From the NCBI GenBank assembly GCA_017441205.1, contig JAFRYG010000164.1:1-43466 (forward strand): DNA of 43,466 nucleotides, in the 5' to 3' direction. Shown piece after piece: positions 16,552-24,803 of this stretch (position 1 is the first letter of the stretch; every line of letters begins with the position of its first letter). The notes beneath the pieces were generated by a model, which saw nothing but the letters and a program-made list of their open reading frames with translations, did not search any database and was not told the origin of the DNA. A program made the translations under genes and the position numbers. Source of the stretch: Pseudomonadota bacterium (GTDB taxonomy: Bacteria > Myxococcota_A > Bradymonadia > UBA4248).

Positions 16552-19446
16552 ATGATGAAAGCAAAAACCTGTCTGTTCACTGCTCTGGCGTGTTTGTTCA
16601 TGGGATGCGAAATGGCTGAAGTCGTTGAATGGGGGGCGGACTGCCCCACCGATGCCAGCCTGTCGCTTACCTATATCGGCAATTCGTCGTGTACCCCAGA
16701 CAATGCTTCTGCCTGCCAGCTTGACGGCAAAACATACAATTTCAGCACCAATTTTGACATTCGACGCTGCCCCAAGGAATATTCGGTATGTAAAGCCAAC
16801 AAAGAAGACGGCAATTACCACTGCGAAAAAGACACCAAAAAAGGCTGTGCCGATACGCAGATAACCTGTCCTCGCAGCGACGGCACGGATGATGTCGACT
16901 GCATCGATCCGGCATCACTCAAAACATGTGGTGCAACAAACTGCGAAAGCCCCGGTTACGGCGGGCAGAATTGTTCGGAATACGGAGAACTGAGCCGCTG
17001 CCAGTACGACGACGAAAGCAAAAAGTATTCATGTCGCTGCCCCAATGGAGCCCTGCTTTGCGGAAAACAATGCATCGATCCGAATGATGCCAAAACCTGC
17101 GGCGCAAACGACTGCGACGCCGACAACTACGGCGGTACCGACTGTACAGCCAAAGAGAACCTCGAATGCCAGGAGGATGACAGGAATCAATTCAGCTGTC
17201 AGTGCCGCAAAGATTTTATCCTGTGCGATGATACCTGCATCAATCCATCATCAGATCAGAAACATTGTGGTGCCAAAGGCACGTGCAGTGGATCCGATCC
17301 GGAAAGCAGCGATTATGCAGGCGAAAACTGCGAATCCGGCGACAGCATTTGCTCTTCGGGCAAATGTGCCTGCACTGCCGGACAAATCTGGTGTGTTCCT
17401 GACGGCAGCGATTCTCCTCGCTGCGTTTCTCCCGGCGATAACGAAACCTGCGGTGCCCATCTTTCGGAGGATGGCATTCATTGTGAAGCAAATCCCTGTC
17501 AAGACCTCTTCACCTGTCAGATAAACGCATCCGAAGAATACGAATGCCAACAGAGCGGCTGCGAAGAAAATGAGCAGTTCTGTATGGTGAATGAAGAAAA
17601 AAAGTGTGTGTCCAAGTATTCGACCGAAAATTGCGGACATTGCAACAACGACTGCAAGCTATTGAACTACGCCCATGCCAGTGTTTCCGGATGTGAGGAC
17701 AACGAGGGTTCACCGATGTGCACCTTTACATGTGATGAAGGTTATGAAAATTGCGGAAGCAGCTTCAGTCCCAAATGCATCGACCTAAAGACCAGCCAGC
17801 AGAACTGCGGCAAATGCGAAAATAACTGTGAAGAAGGCTTAGTCTGCAGCGACGGTTCCTGCAGTGCGACTGTATGCCAGCCCAATGAATGCATGCTCAA
17901 TGGGTCAAGCTGCGTCAACAATGACAGCCAATGCGGAGTGGAATGCAAGAATTGCAAGGCAGAAGATCCCAATGCATTTTGTCAAAATGGTGCATGCATC
18001 ATCACTTCCTGTCCCAAAGACACACACCCTGTATTCAAGAATTCCCAGATTGTCCAATGTGCTTCCAATACGGTGAATGCCTGCGGCAAAAACACGATGA
18101 CCATCCACGACAGCCCAGAAGACTGCACCAAGATTGGGAATGCAGCTGAAGTCAACTGCCTGGATTCTGCATGCATCGTCGTGAATTGCCAGCCTGGTTA
18201 TCACCTGAATAAATCCAAAACCGCCTGCGAAGCCAACAGCAACGAAGCCTGCGGTGCCACAAACAGCAACAGTACAGTGAATTGCAGTACAACCATTACC
18301 AACTCAGTCACGACTGCGTGTTCCGGAGGTTCCTGCACTGTGAGCAAATGCAAAGACGGACATCATCTCAACGCAACCAAAACCGGATGCGAAGCCAACA
18401 GCGATACAAGCTGCGGAGCCATCGACAGCACAACCGTACAGGACTGCACCAGCATCGCAAACTCAAACAAAGTCTCATGTCAGGCTGGGAAATGTACTGT
18501 CAGTGAATGCAAGCCGACCTATCATTTGAATTCATCCAAAACCGGCTGTGAAGCCAACAGTAAAACGTCGTGTGCAAAGGTTGGCAGCAACGCCCCCCAG
18601 GACTGCACAAAGATTGCAAATTCATCATCGGTCGCATGCACGGACGGGGAATGCGTCGTCAGTCAGTGTGCAGGCGATTATCATCTAAATTCGAACAAAA
18701 CCGGCTGTGCAAAAAACAGCACCAGTTCCTGTGCTGCCGCCAACAGCAATACCCCAAAGGACTGTACAGGTATTGATAATATTGCCAATTCCAGCAGTGT
18801 CAGTTGTTCGAGCGGGAAATGCGCAGTTTCGAAGTGTAAATCCGGTTATCATCTGAGTTCGGATAAAACCAAGTGCGATAAAAATTCAAATACTTCATGT
18901 GCTGCAACGGACAGCAATAAAGCAAAAGATTGTACAGCTGGCATAGAAAAAGTCTGTGTCAGCGGCGTATGCCAGTGCTCGAAGGATAATTCAACAGTAC
19001 TCAATTATGATAAAACCGCATGTGTTCACATAGCCTGCAAAGGCGTTCCCGGCATCGCAAAAGGCAGACTCATTACCAGAAACTGGTATGATGGAAAAGA
19101 TGACTACATCTGCGATGCAGTCGAATGTGTCAGTGGATATAAACGACAGAAACAAAGTACAGCCGATGCCTGGTCATGCCGTCCAAAAGAAAGTAAATAT
19201 CAGTGTATCGATAAAATGGGGTACAAATATACAGATGATGAGGGCTACTGCATTGCAATGAATAGTGCGGGAACCAACGGTCATTCCATGTGCAAGAGCG
19301 GTTACCGACATTATATTTATGCCTGCCTGCCACAGAATGTTTGCTGCGGAAAACTATCCAACACGAGTGACTCATACTATTTTCAATGTACCAACTGTCT
19401 TGCCCAGGGAAAAACCTGCAACACGACATCCGGTGAATGTAAATAA
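16552..19446 (+). CDS. Lp6: cysteine-rich repeat lipoprotein, mosaic member
   Basis: A 964-residue lipoprotein starting at a double ATG after AGAGGA; lipobox FMGC, Cys19. The first ~150 residues (TDASLSLTYIGN..., KEYSVCKANKEDGNYHCEKDTKKGCADTQITCP) resemble Lp5 and Lp7. It then carries the CGAKGTCSGSDPESSDYAGENC module found only in the long-N class. The middle (YSTENCGHCNNDC, GCEDNEGSPMCTFTCDEGYENCG, DPNAFCQNGACII) closely matches Lp4. About six repeats span residues 471-796, one of them extended (GIDNIANSSSVSC). The C cap is a type II variant (GHSMCKSGYRHYIYACLPQNVCCG...CTNC) lacking the GTRN motif. It is the clearest case of module exchange in the array. Function unknown. Confidence 0.88.
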   Translation: MMKAKTCLFTALACLFMGCEMAEVVEWGADCPTDASLSLTYIGNSSCTPDNASACQLDGKTYNFSTNFDIRRCPKEYSVCKANKEDGNYHCEKDTKKGCADTQITCPRSDGTDDVDCIDPASLKTCGATNCESPGYGGQNCSEYGELSRCQYDDESKKYSCRCPNGALLCGKQCIDPNDAKTCGANDCDADNYGGTDCTAKENLECQEDDRNQFSCQCRKDFILCDDTCINPSSDQKHCGAKGTCSGSDPESSDYAGENCESGDSICSSGKCACTAGQIWCVPDGSDSPRCVSPGDNETCGAHLSEDGIHCEANPCQDLFTCQINASEEYECQQSGCEENEQFCMVNEEKKCVSKYSTENCGHCNNDCKLLNYAHASVSGCEDNEGSPMCTFTCDEGYENCGSSFSPKCIDLKTSQQNCGKCENNCEEGLVCSDGSCSATVCQPNECMLNGSSCVNNDSQCGVECKNCKAEDPNAFCQNGACIITSCPKDTHPVFKNSQIVQCASNTVNACGKNTMTIHDSPEDCTKIGNAAEVNCLDSACIVVNCQPGYHLNKSKTACEANSNEACGATNSNSTVNCSTTITNSVTTACSGGSCTVSKCKDGHHLNATKTGCEANSDTSCGAIDSTTVQDCTSIANSNKVSCQAGKCTVSECKPTYHLNSSKTGCEANSKTSCAKVGSNAPQDCTKIANSSSVACTDGECVVSQCAGDYHLNSNKTGCAKNSTSSCAAANSNTPKDCTGIDNIANSSSVSCSSGKCAVSKCKSGYHLSSDKTKCDKNSNTSCAATDSNKAKDCTAGIEKVCVSGVCQCSKDNSTVLNYDKTACVHIACKGVPGIAKGRLITRNWYDGKDDYICDAVECVSGYKRQKQSTADAWSCRPKESKYQCIDKMGYKYTDDEGYCIAMNSAGTNGHSMCKSGYRHYIYACLPQNVCCGKLSNTSDSYYFQCTNCLAQGKTCNTTSGECK

Positions 19447-19487
19447 TAATAAATATTTATAGATATCATTTAACAATATGAATAACG

Positions 19488-19531
19488 GCTCTGCCTGCGA
19501 TGAAAGTCGCTTTCCGGCAGAGCTTTTTTTT
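19488..19531 (+). terminator. Intrinsic terminator of Lp6
   Basis: GCTCTGCC (19488-19495) pairs with GGCAGAGC (19516-19523), followed by eight T. Stem and loop are identical to the terminator after Lp5. Confidence 0.88.
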
Positions 19532-19621
19532 GGCTATGCCTGCCCATGGGGTGCGCCCTTCGGGCTGTACTTTTTCGCTCTTTCAAGGCTCTCATTAACT
19601 ATGGCCATAACAATAAAATGC

Positions 19622-19689
19622 TGCAGCGCGTATTGGCCCAAAAGGCCAATAGCGATGCAAAAGCGGGCGTATTTTGCAAAAAAGCCCGC
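19622..19689 (-). repeat. Paired bulged hairpins (AATAC family), copy 3
   Basis: Hairpin one, 19622-19659, has arms TGCAGCGC/GCGATGCA with one mismatch and a lengthened inner TATTGGCC/GGCCAATA stem. Hairpin two, 19663-19689, has arms GCGGGC/GCCCGC. The unpaired bases are 19630 and 19669. Confidence 0.78.
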
Positions 19690-19702
19690 CAAACCATAAA
19701 AA

Positions 19703-19730
19703 ATAACCAAAAACAAAGCTAATATATGAT
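19703..19730 (+). promoter_or_regulatory. Putative Lp7 promoter
   Basis: ATAACC (19703-19708), 16-bp spacer, TATGAT (19725-19730), 49 bp before the ATG. A perfect direct repeat GATACC-N3-GATACC (19728-19742) overlaps the -10-like box. Confidence 0.4.
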
Positions 19731-19779
19731 ACCATTGATACCGTTGTGATGTCGTGTACCATTATCAGAGGATGTAACC

Positions 19780-22700
19780 ATGATAAAAGCAAAACCCTGT
19801 CTGTTGGCAGCACTGGCGTGTGTGTTCGTTGGATGTGAAATGGCAGAAGTCGTCGACTGGGGAGCAGACTGCCCCACCGATGCCAACCTGTCACTTACCT
19901 ATATCGGCAATGCATCCTGCACGCCGGACAATGCATCTGCCTGCCAGATTGATGGCAAAACCTATGATTTCAGCAACAATTTTGAGATCCGGCGATGCCC
20001 GAAGGAATTTTCGGTCTGTGCGGTTAACGATGAAAACAGCAATTATCACTGCGAAAAAGACACCAAAAAAGGCTGTGCCGATACGCAGCTTACCTGTCCG
20101 CGCAACGACGACACGGATGACGTAGACTGCATCGATCCATCGTCGATCAAAACATGCGGTGCATCAGACTGCAAGAGCATCAACTATGGCGGACAGGATT
20201 GTTCGGAATATGGCGAGCTGAGCCGATGCCAGCAGAGCAATGATACAGGGAAATATGTGTGCCGCTGTCCGAGCGGGGCACTGCTCTGCGGTGCGCAGTG
20301 CATCGATCCCAATGATCCAAAGTATTGCGGAGCGAACGATTGTGATGCCGACAATTACGGTGGTATCGACTGTGAAAAAGGTGATGCCTACTGCACGAGC
20401 GGCAAATGTTCATGCAGTGCCGGAAGCATCTGGTGTTCCATCAACGGGGAACCGCCGAGATGTATTTCGCCCAGGGACAATGCAACCTGCAATGCTCACC
20501 TTGCGGCAGACGGCAACACATGCGAAACGACGCCATGTGATGAAAATCAGACATGTTCAGCAGCCGGAGACGGCAGTTTTACCTGTACGCAGATTGGCTG
20601 TGATTCGGATCAGCAGCTCTGCGATACCGAAGATGGAAACCAGTGTATCCCCAGGCTTGATGACGACAACTGTGGTGTCTGCAACAACAAGTGCTCAGCA
20701 TTGCTGCAGTCCAATGCCCACGGCAGCGAATGTCTGAAGACGGATGACGGCAAATACGTCTGTAAATTCGTATGCGATGAAGGCTTTGAAAACTGCGGCA
20801 CCGACACAGAACCCAATTGTGTATCGCTGAATACTTTCCAGCATTGCGGTGAATGCAATCACACATGCGGAAACAACGAAGCCTGTGATCCGGAAAAGCT
20901 GGAATGCATTCCAACGGGATGCGCCCCCAACGAATGTCCGCTTTCGGGCAAAGACGGTGAAGAATCCGAATGTGTGCAGGAAGATGATCACTGCGGCAAG
21001 GATTGTCAGGTCTGCTCCAATATTCATACGAATGCATCCTGTCAGAACGGCATCTGCGTCATCAGCGCGTGCAACGATGGCGAGCACCCTGTGTATGAAG
21101 AAACATTGATAATACGCTGCGAGCCCAACACGATAAATTCGTGTGCACCAAGTGATATCAAAGTCAATGAATCGCCCGTCGACTGCGTTGAAACCCTTGC
21201 CAATGCCCACGAGGTCATGTGCACGGAAGAAGGCAAATGTTCTGCCGTATCCTGCGAATCTGGATTTCATCTCAATCATGGCGCATGTGTCGCCAATACT
21301 TCGACATTATGCGGTTCGGGCGACAGTTCTGATGTCATGAACTGCAATGATGAGATTGAGAACGCGGCAGAAACCGAATGCCTTTCGAATATCTGTTTTG
21401 CGAAGAAATGCGCGGAGGGCTACCATCTTTCGGCAGATTTGAAACTGTGCGAAGCCAACGATACATCCAAGTGTGCCCCGGTTGACAGCAAGGATGCAAA
21501 AGACTGCAGCATTGTCCCCAATGCGACCCAAACGGAATGTGTAAAAGGAGTTTGCAAAGCGAAGCAATGCTTTGAGGGGTACCATCTTTCTACCGACAAA
21601 TCGGAATGTGTTGCCAACAGCAACTCACTCTGTGCAGCAACCGACAGCAACAAGACCATGGACTGTACTGCCATCGCAAATGCAGCGACTGCCGTATGTG
21701 AGAATGGCGCATGCACTGTTAATAAATGCAAAGAGAATTATCACATCAACAAAGGCAATACCGCATGTGTCGTCAATACCAATACGAGCTGTGCCTCCAC
21801 GACGAGCAGCAAAGAAACGGACTGCCAGGCCATTGCCAATGCAAGCAGTACGGAATGCGCCAAAGGCTCATGCAAGGTCCTTGAGTGCAAATCGGGCTTT
21901 CATGTCAGCCCTGATAATAAGAGATGCGTGAGCAACGAAAGCACAAAATGTGCTCCTCCCGGCGGCGGTCAGGAAATCAACTGCAATGATGCCATCCCCA
22001 GCTCAGCCCAGACTACCTGCAATGCCGGTGTCTGTGAAGTCGTCGAATGTGCCGTCGACCACCACCCCTCGCCGGACAAGAAATCATGTATCAAAAATAC
22101 AGCGACGGCCTGTGCAGGCACCAAAAGCAGTGCGACCACCAACTGCAGCACATACATCACCAATTCGGCCACGACGGCATGCACGAGCGGTTCCTGCACT
22201 GTGAGCAAATGCAATACAGGATATCATCTCAACGCAGCCAAAACAAAATGCGTTGCGAATTCAAATACAGCCTGTGCAGCTACCAACAGCAGCAACGCCG
22301 TCGACTGCAGCACCATTGCCAACGCAGCGACAACCGCATGCACTGCGGGAGCCTGTACCGTCAGCAACTGCAAAGCAGGATATCATCTCAACGCAGCCAA
22401 AACACAGTGCGTTGCCAATACGGCTGCTGCCTGTGCTGCGACAAACAGCAGCACGACCACAAACTGCAATACATTCATCACCAATTCGGCCACGACGAAC
22501 TGTTCAAACGGAACATGCTATGTAAGTAACTGCGCCGGTGGTTATCATCTCAATTCAGCCAAAACACAGTGCGTTGCGAATTCAAATACAGCCTGTGCAG
22601 CCACCAACAGCAGCACAACCACCAACTGTACGGCAACCATTGCCAACGCGGCCACTACAGCATGCACGAACGGTTCCTGTACTGTGAGCAAATGCAATAC

Positions 22701-23637
22701 AGGATATCATCTCAACTCGGCCAAAACCAAATGCGTTGTGAATTCGGATACTTCATGTGCAGCCACCAACAGCAGCAGCGCTGTCAACTGCAATACGACC
22801 ATCACCAATTCAGTGACGACGGCATGCTCCTCTGCCGGTTCCTGCACCGTAAGCAAATGCGCAAGCGGATATCATCTCAACTCGGCCAAAACCAAATGTG
22901 TTGCGAATTCAAATACAGCCTGTGCTTCAACGACCAGCAGCGATGCAGTCAACTGCAGCACGAGTATTAAAAATTCCGAAACGACCAAATGCTCTTCATC
23001 CGGTACCTGCCAGGTGACGAAATGCGTAAAGAATTATCACATCAACTCGAGTGCCCAGACTTCCTGTGTTAAAAACACCGACGAGAAATGCGCAACCCCC
23101 ACCAGCTATTCTACGAAGGACTGCACCAAGACCTATACAAAAGTCTGTTCTGATGCAGGCAAATGCAAATGCTCAAGCGGTGTCGTAAACTATGACAAGA
23201 ACGCATGTGTTCCCAAAGTCTGTATGGATATTCCTGGAGTGAAAGAGGGAAAGCAACTCGACAAAAGCTGGTACAGCGGCAATGATGAATATTCATGTAA
23301 TGCCACATCATGCAACACTGACTACAAAATTCAAAAACAGAACAATACAGATGTTGGCGTATGTCTCCCCAAGGATAGCACATATAATTGTATCGAAAAT
23401 ATGGGGTATAAATACAAAGACAGCAGCGGCTATTGTGTCGGCAGAAGAAATGGCAATGGCCCCAATGGTCATGCTCACTGCAAGGATGGTTATCGTCAGT
23501 ATATTTTTGCCTGTCTCCCGAAGGATGTCTGCTGCGGAACCCGGGGAGTTGATATGACTGCCGCAGGCGACTATTTATGTACAAATTGCAAAGCCAAGGG
23601 ACAGACCTGCAATCTGACATCCGGCAAATGCGAATAA
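19780..23637 (+). CDS. Lp7: cysteine-rich repeat lipoprotein with 13 repeats
   Basis: A 1285-residue lipoprotein; lipobox FVGC (Cys19), AGAGGA ribosome site at 19766-19771. It is collinear with Lp5 over the N cap, central modules and first seven repeats. It shares a 48-bp identical block with Lp2 (21949-21996 against 5065-5112) encoding CAPPGGGQEINCNDAI. Repeats 8-13 are similar to one another (AATNSSxxxxC), spaced 159-165 bp, and are not simple copies of the corresponding Lp5 repeats. The last repeat (KCSSSGTCQVTKC...NYHINSSAQT) matches Lp2 better than Lp5, which again suggests exchange. The C cap is type II (GHAHCKDGYRQYIFACLPKDVCCGTRG). Function unknown. Confidence 0.88.
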   Translation: MIKAKPCLLAALACVFVGCEMAEVVDWGADCPTDANLSLTYIGNASCTPDNASACQIDGKTYDFSNNFEIRRCPKEFSVCAVNDENSNYHCEKDTKKGCADTQLTCPRNDDTDDVDCIDPSSIKTCGASDCKSINYGGQDCSEYGELSRCQQSNDTGKYVCRCPSGALLCGAQCIDPNDPKYCGANDCDADNYGGIDCEKGDAYCTSGKCSCSAGSIWCSINGEPPRCISPRDNATCNAHLAADGNTCETTPCDENQTCSAAGDGSFTCTQIGCDSDQQLCDTEDGNQCIPRLDDDNCGVCNNKCSALLQSNAHGSECLKTDDGKYVCKFVCDEGFENCGTDTEPNCVSLNTFQHCGECNHTCGNNEACDPEKLECIPTGCAPNECPLSGKDGEESECVQEDDHCGKDCQVCSNIHTNASCQNGICVISACNDGEHPVYEETLIIRCEPNTINSCAPSDIKVNESPVDCVETLANAHEVMCTEEGKCSAVSCESGFHLNHGACVANTSTLCGSGDSSDVMNCNDEIENAAETECLSNICFAKKCAEGYHLSADLKLCEANDTSKCAPVDSKDAKDCSIVPNATQTECVKGVCKAKQCFEGYHLSTDKSECVANSNSLCAATDSNKTMDCTAIANAATAVCENGACTVNKCKENYHINKGNTACVVNTNTSCASTTSSKETDCQAIANASSTECAKGSCKVLECKSGFHVSPDNKRCVSNESTKCAPPGGGQEINCNDAIPSSAQTTCNAGVCEVVECAVDHHPSPDKKSCIKNTATACAGTKSSATTNCSTYITNSATTACTSGSCTVSKCNTGYHLNAAKTKCVANSNTACAATNSSNAVDCSTIANAATTACTAGACTVSNCKAGYHLNAAKTQCVANTAAACAATNSSTTTNCNTFITNSATTNCSNGTCYVSNCAGGYHLNSAKTQCVANSNTACAATNSSTTTNCTATIANAATTACTNGSCTVSKCNTGYHLNSAKTKCVVNSDTSCAATNSSSAVNCNTTITNSVTTACSSAGSCTVSKCASGYHLNSAKTKCVANSNTACASTTSSDAVNCSTSIKNSETTKCSSSGTCQVTKCVKNYHINSSAQTSCVKNTDEKCATPTSYSTKDCTKTYTKVCSDAGKCKCSSGVVNYDKNACVPKVCMDIPGVKEGKQLDKSWYSGNDEYSCNATSCNTDYKIQKQNNTDVGVCLPKDSTYNCIENMGYKYKDSSGYCVGRRNGNGPNGHAHCKDGYRQYIFACLPKDVCCGTRGVDMTAAGDYLCTNCKAKGQTCNLTSGKCE
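22273..23085 (+). repeat. In-frame tandem repeats in Lp7, period 159-165 bp
   Basis: Equivalent Cys codons preceding Ala-Ala-Thr-Asn-Ser (or its variant) begin at 22273, 22432, 22594, 22756 and 22921, giving periods of 159, 162, 162 and 165 bp. All are multiples of three. Confidence 0.9.
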
Positions 23638-23681
23638 CAATATATATTTAAACAAATATTATATAATAATACAACCGAAAG

Positions 23682-23724
23682 ACTCTGTCCGCGACAAAAT
23701 CTGCTATTGGGCAGAGTTCTTTTT
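23682..23724 (+). terminator. Intrinsic terminator of Lp7
   Basis: ACTCTGTCC (23682-23690) pairs with GGGCAGAGT (23709-23717) with one wobble pair, followed by TCTTTTT. It is a diverged relative of the terminators after Lp5 and Lp6. Confidence 0.82.
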
Positions 23725-23768
23725 ATATGCATTTTTCTGATTCCCGTTTTCACTTGGATAGAACAGCA

Positions 23769-24710
23769 ATGAAACCAAAATACAGAATCGTATTGTTACT
23801 CACCGTATTTACCTGTTTTCTTCATGCATGCGATATTGAGGAAGTCCACGTCGATCAGCAAGTCAATGCATGTCCGCCATCCCAGATTGTCTGCCAGTTC
23901 AGCGATTCCAGTGCCCTGCAGTGTGTTTCACCGGCTGATCCCCAAACCTGCGGCGCACACAGAATTAACGGAACCAATCAATGCGAGATGACTGTCTGCT
24001 CCCCCGAACAGATATGTGTTAAGCAGGAAAACAGATATCAATGCACGGAGAGAGATGATTGTACAACCCCCGGCATGCAGCTTTGCACATCCCACGACCA
24101 CCTGACCTGTATATCCAAGCTTGATCCACAGAATTGCGGCGAATGCGATCATAACTGTCTGAATGCAGCCGGCAACAATGCCCACGGAAATGACTGTAAA
24201 TTGATCGATGAAACCTATATCTGTACCTTTGAATGTGATGCCGGATATACCAACTGCCCTCCGGGAAACGAGATTCTGCCTGAGTGCGCAAGACTCGACC
24301 AGGATATTCATCACTGCGGTGCATGCGGTCATCAATGTGATGCTGATGAAAGATGTATCGAAGGCCAATGTCAGAAACAGCCCTGTCCGGCAAACCAGTG
24401 CGAAACCAAGGATGATGCAGGCGAACAGGTTTGCATCAATACAGATTTTCTTTGTGGTCCAGCCTGCGACAATTGCCTTGCGCTTCCGGGGAAGGCCCCG
24501 CTCCTGTCGGCGCTCCGGCTTGCGTCTGGCCGTTGCTCACTGGGCTCTGCGACTCGCACCGTCCTGCGGACGGTGCGAGTCTCGGGCCCCGCAACGCCCC
24601 GATCCTTACGATTTCACAAGGCAAAACTTCAAAATATCGAGTTGATATTACCTACTAACTTGTTATCATATCGTGTGTCGTCATTTGGGCGAATCAGAAC
24701 TAACGAATAA
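23769..24710 (+). pseudogene. Lp8: truncated cysteine-rich lipoprotein relic
   Basis: A 313-codon frame beginning with a lipoprotein-like signal (lipobox LHAC, Cys21). The ATG at 23769 is preferred over 23727 because it places the signal at the N terminus. It lacks the DWGxDCP cap and the NYGG modules and begins directly in the 'CP..QIVC...CVSPADPQTCGAH' module. Homology to Lp9 continues through DPQNCGECDHNC and HCGACGHQC to CGPACDNC, then stops at about 24480, exactly where the repeats should begin. The remaining ~75 codons (from LPGKAPLLSALRL) come from a GC-rich insert and AT-rich spacer and have no Cys pattern. There are no repeats and no C cap. It is either a dead gene or a short secreted fragment; a silent donor cassette is a possibility. 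Confidence 0.75.
24484..24612. repeat. GC-rich insert ending Lp8, with a 14-bp-stem hairpin
   Basis: The base composition changes sharply from the surrounding DNA. A perfect hairpin lies at 24551-24581: GACTCGCACCGTCC and its complement around a TGC loop. CGGGGAAGGCCCCG-like and TCGGGCCCCG runs flank it. It looks like a dispersed intergenic repeat that landed in or beside the gene. Edges are approximate, and no second copy is in the window. Confidence 0.5.
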
Positions 24711-24803
24711 CCATAACCTGTAATACTGTTGTTTTTTTTAAGATCACATTAATCACCCGCGTGGTGCATTCGATCACGCATTCATAGCAATGAGAACATA
24801 ATC

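Larger units (their letters stand above)
19447..19779 (+). other. Lp6-Lp7 intergenic region, paralogous to 16190-16551
   Basis: This 333-bp stretch repeats the terminator, TTCGGGCT segment, hairpin pair and promoter arrangement found before Lp6, with scattered substitutions. Short frames on both strands (for example 19478-19699 and 19534-19716) lack independent support and arise from the repeat. Confidence 0.75.

Noticed and set aside
16292..16564. A 90-codon minus-strand frame between Lp5 and Lp6 resembling one at 19534-19716
   Set aside because: The similarity arises because the intergenic DNA is duplicated and the frames cross the hairpin pair. The two frames differ in length and ending, which argues against selection on a protein.
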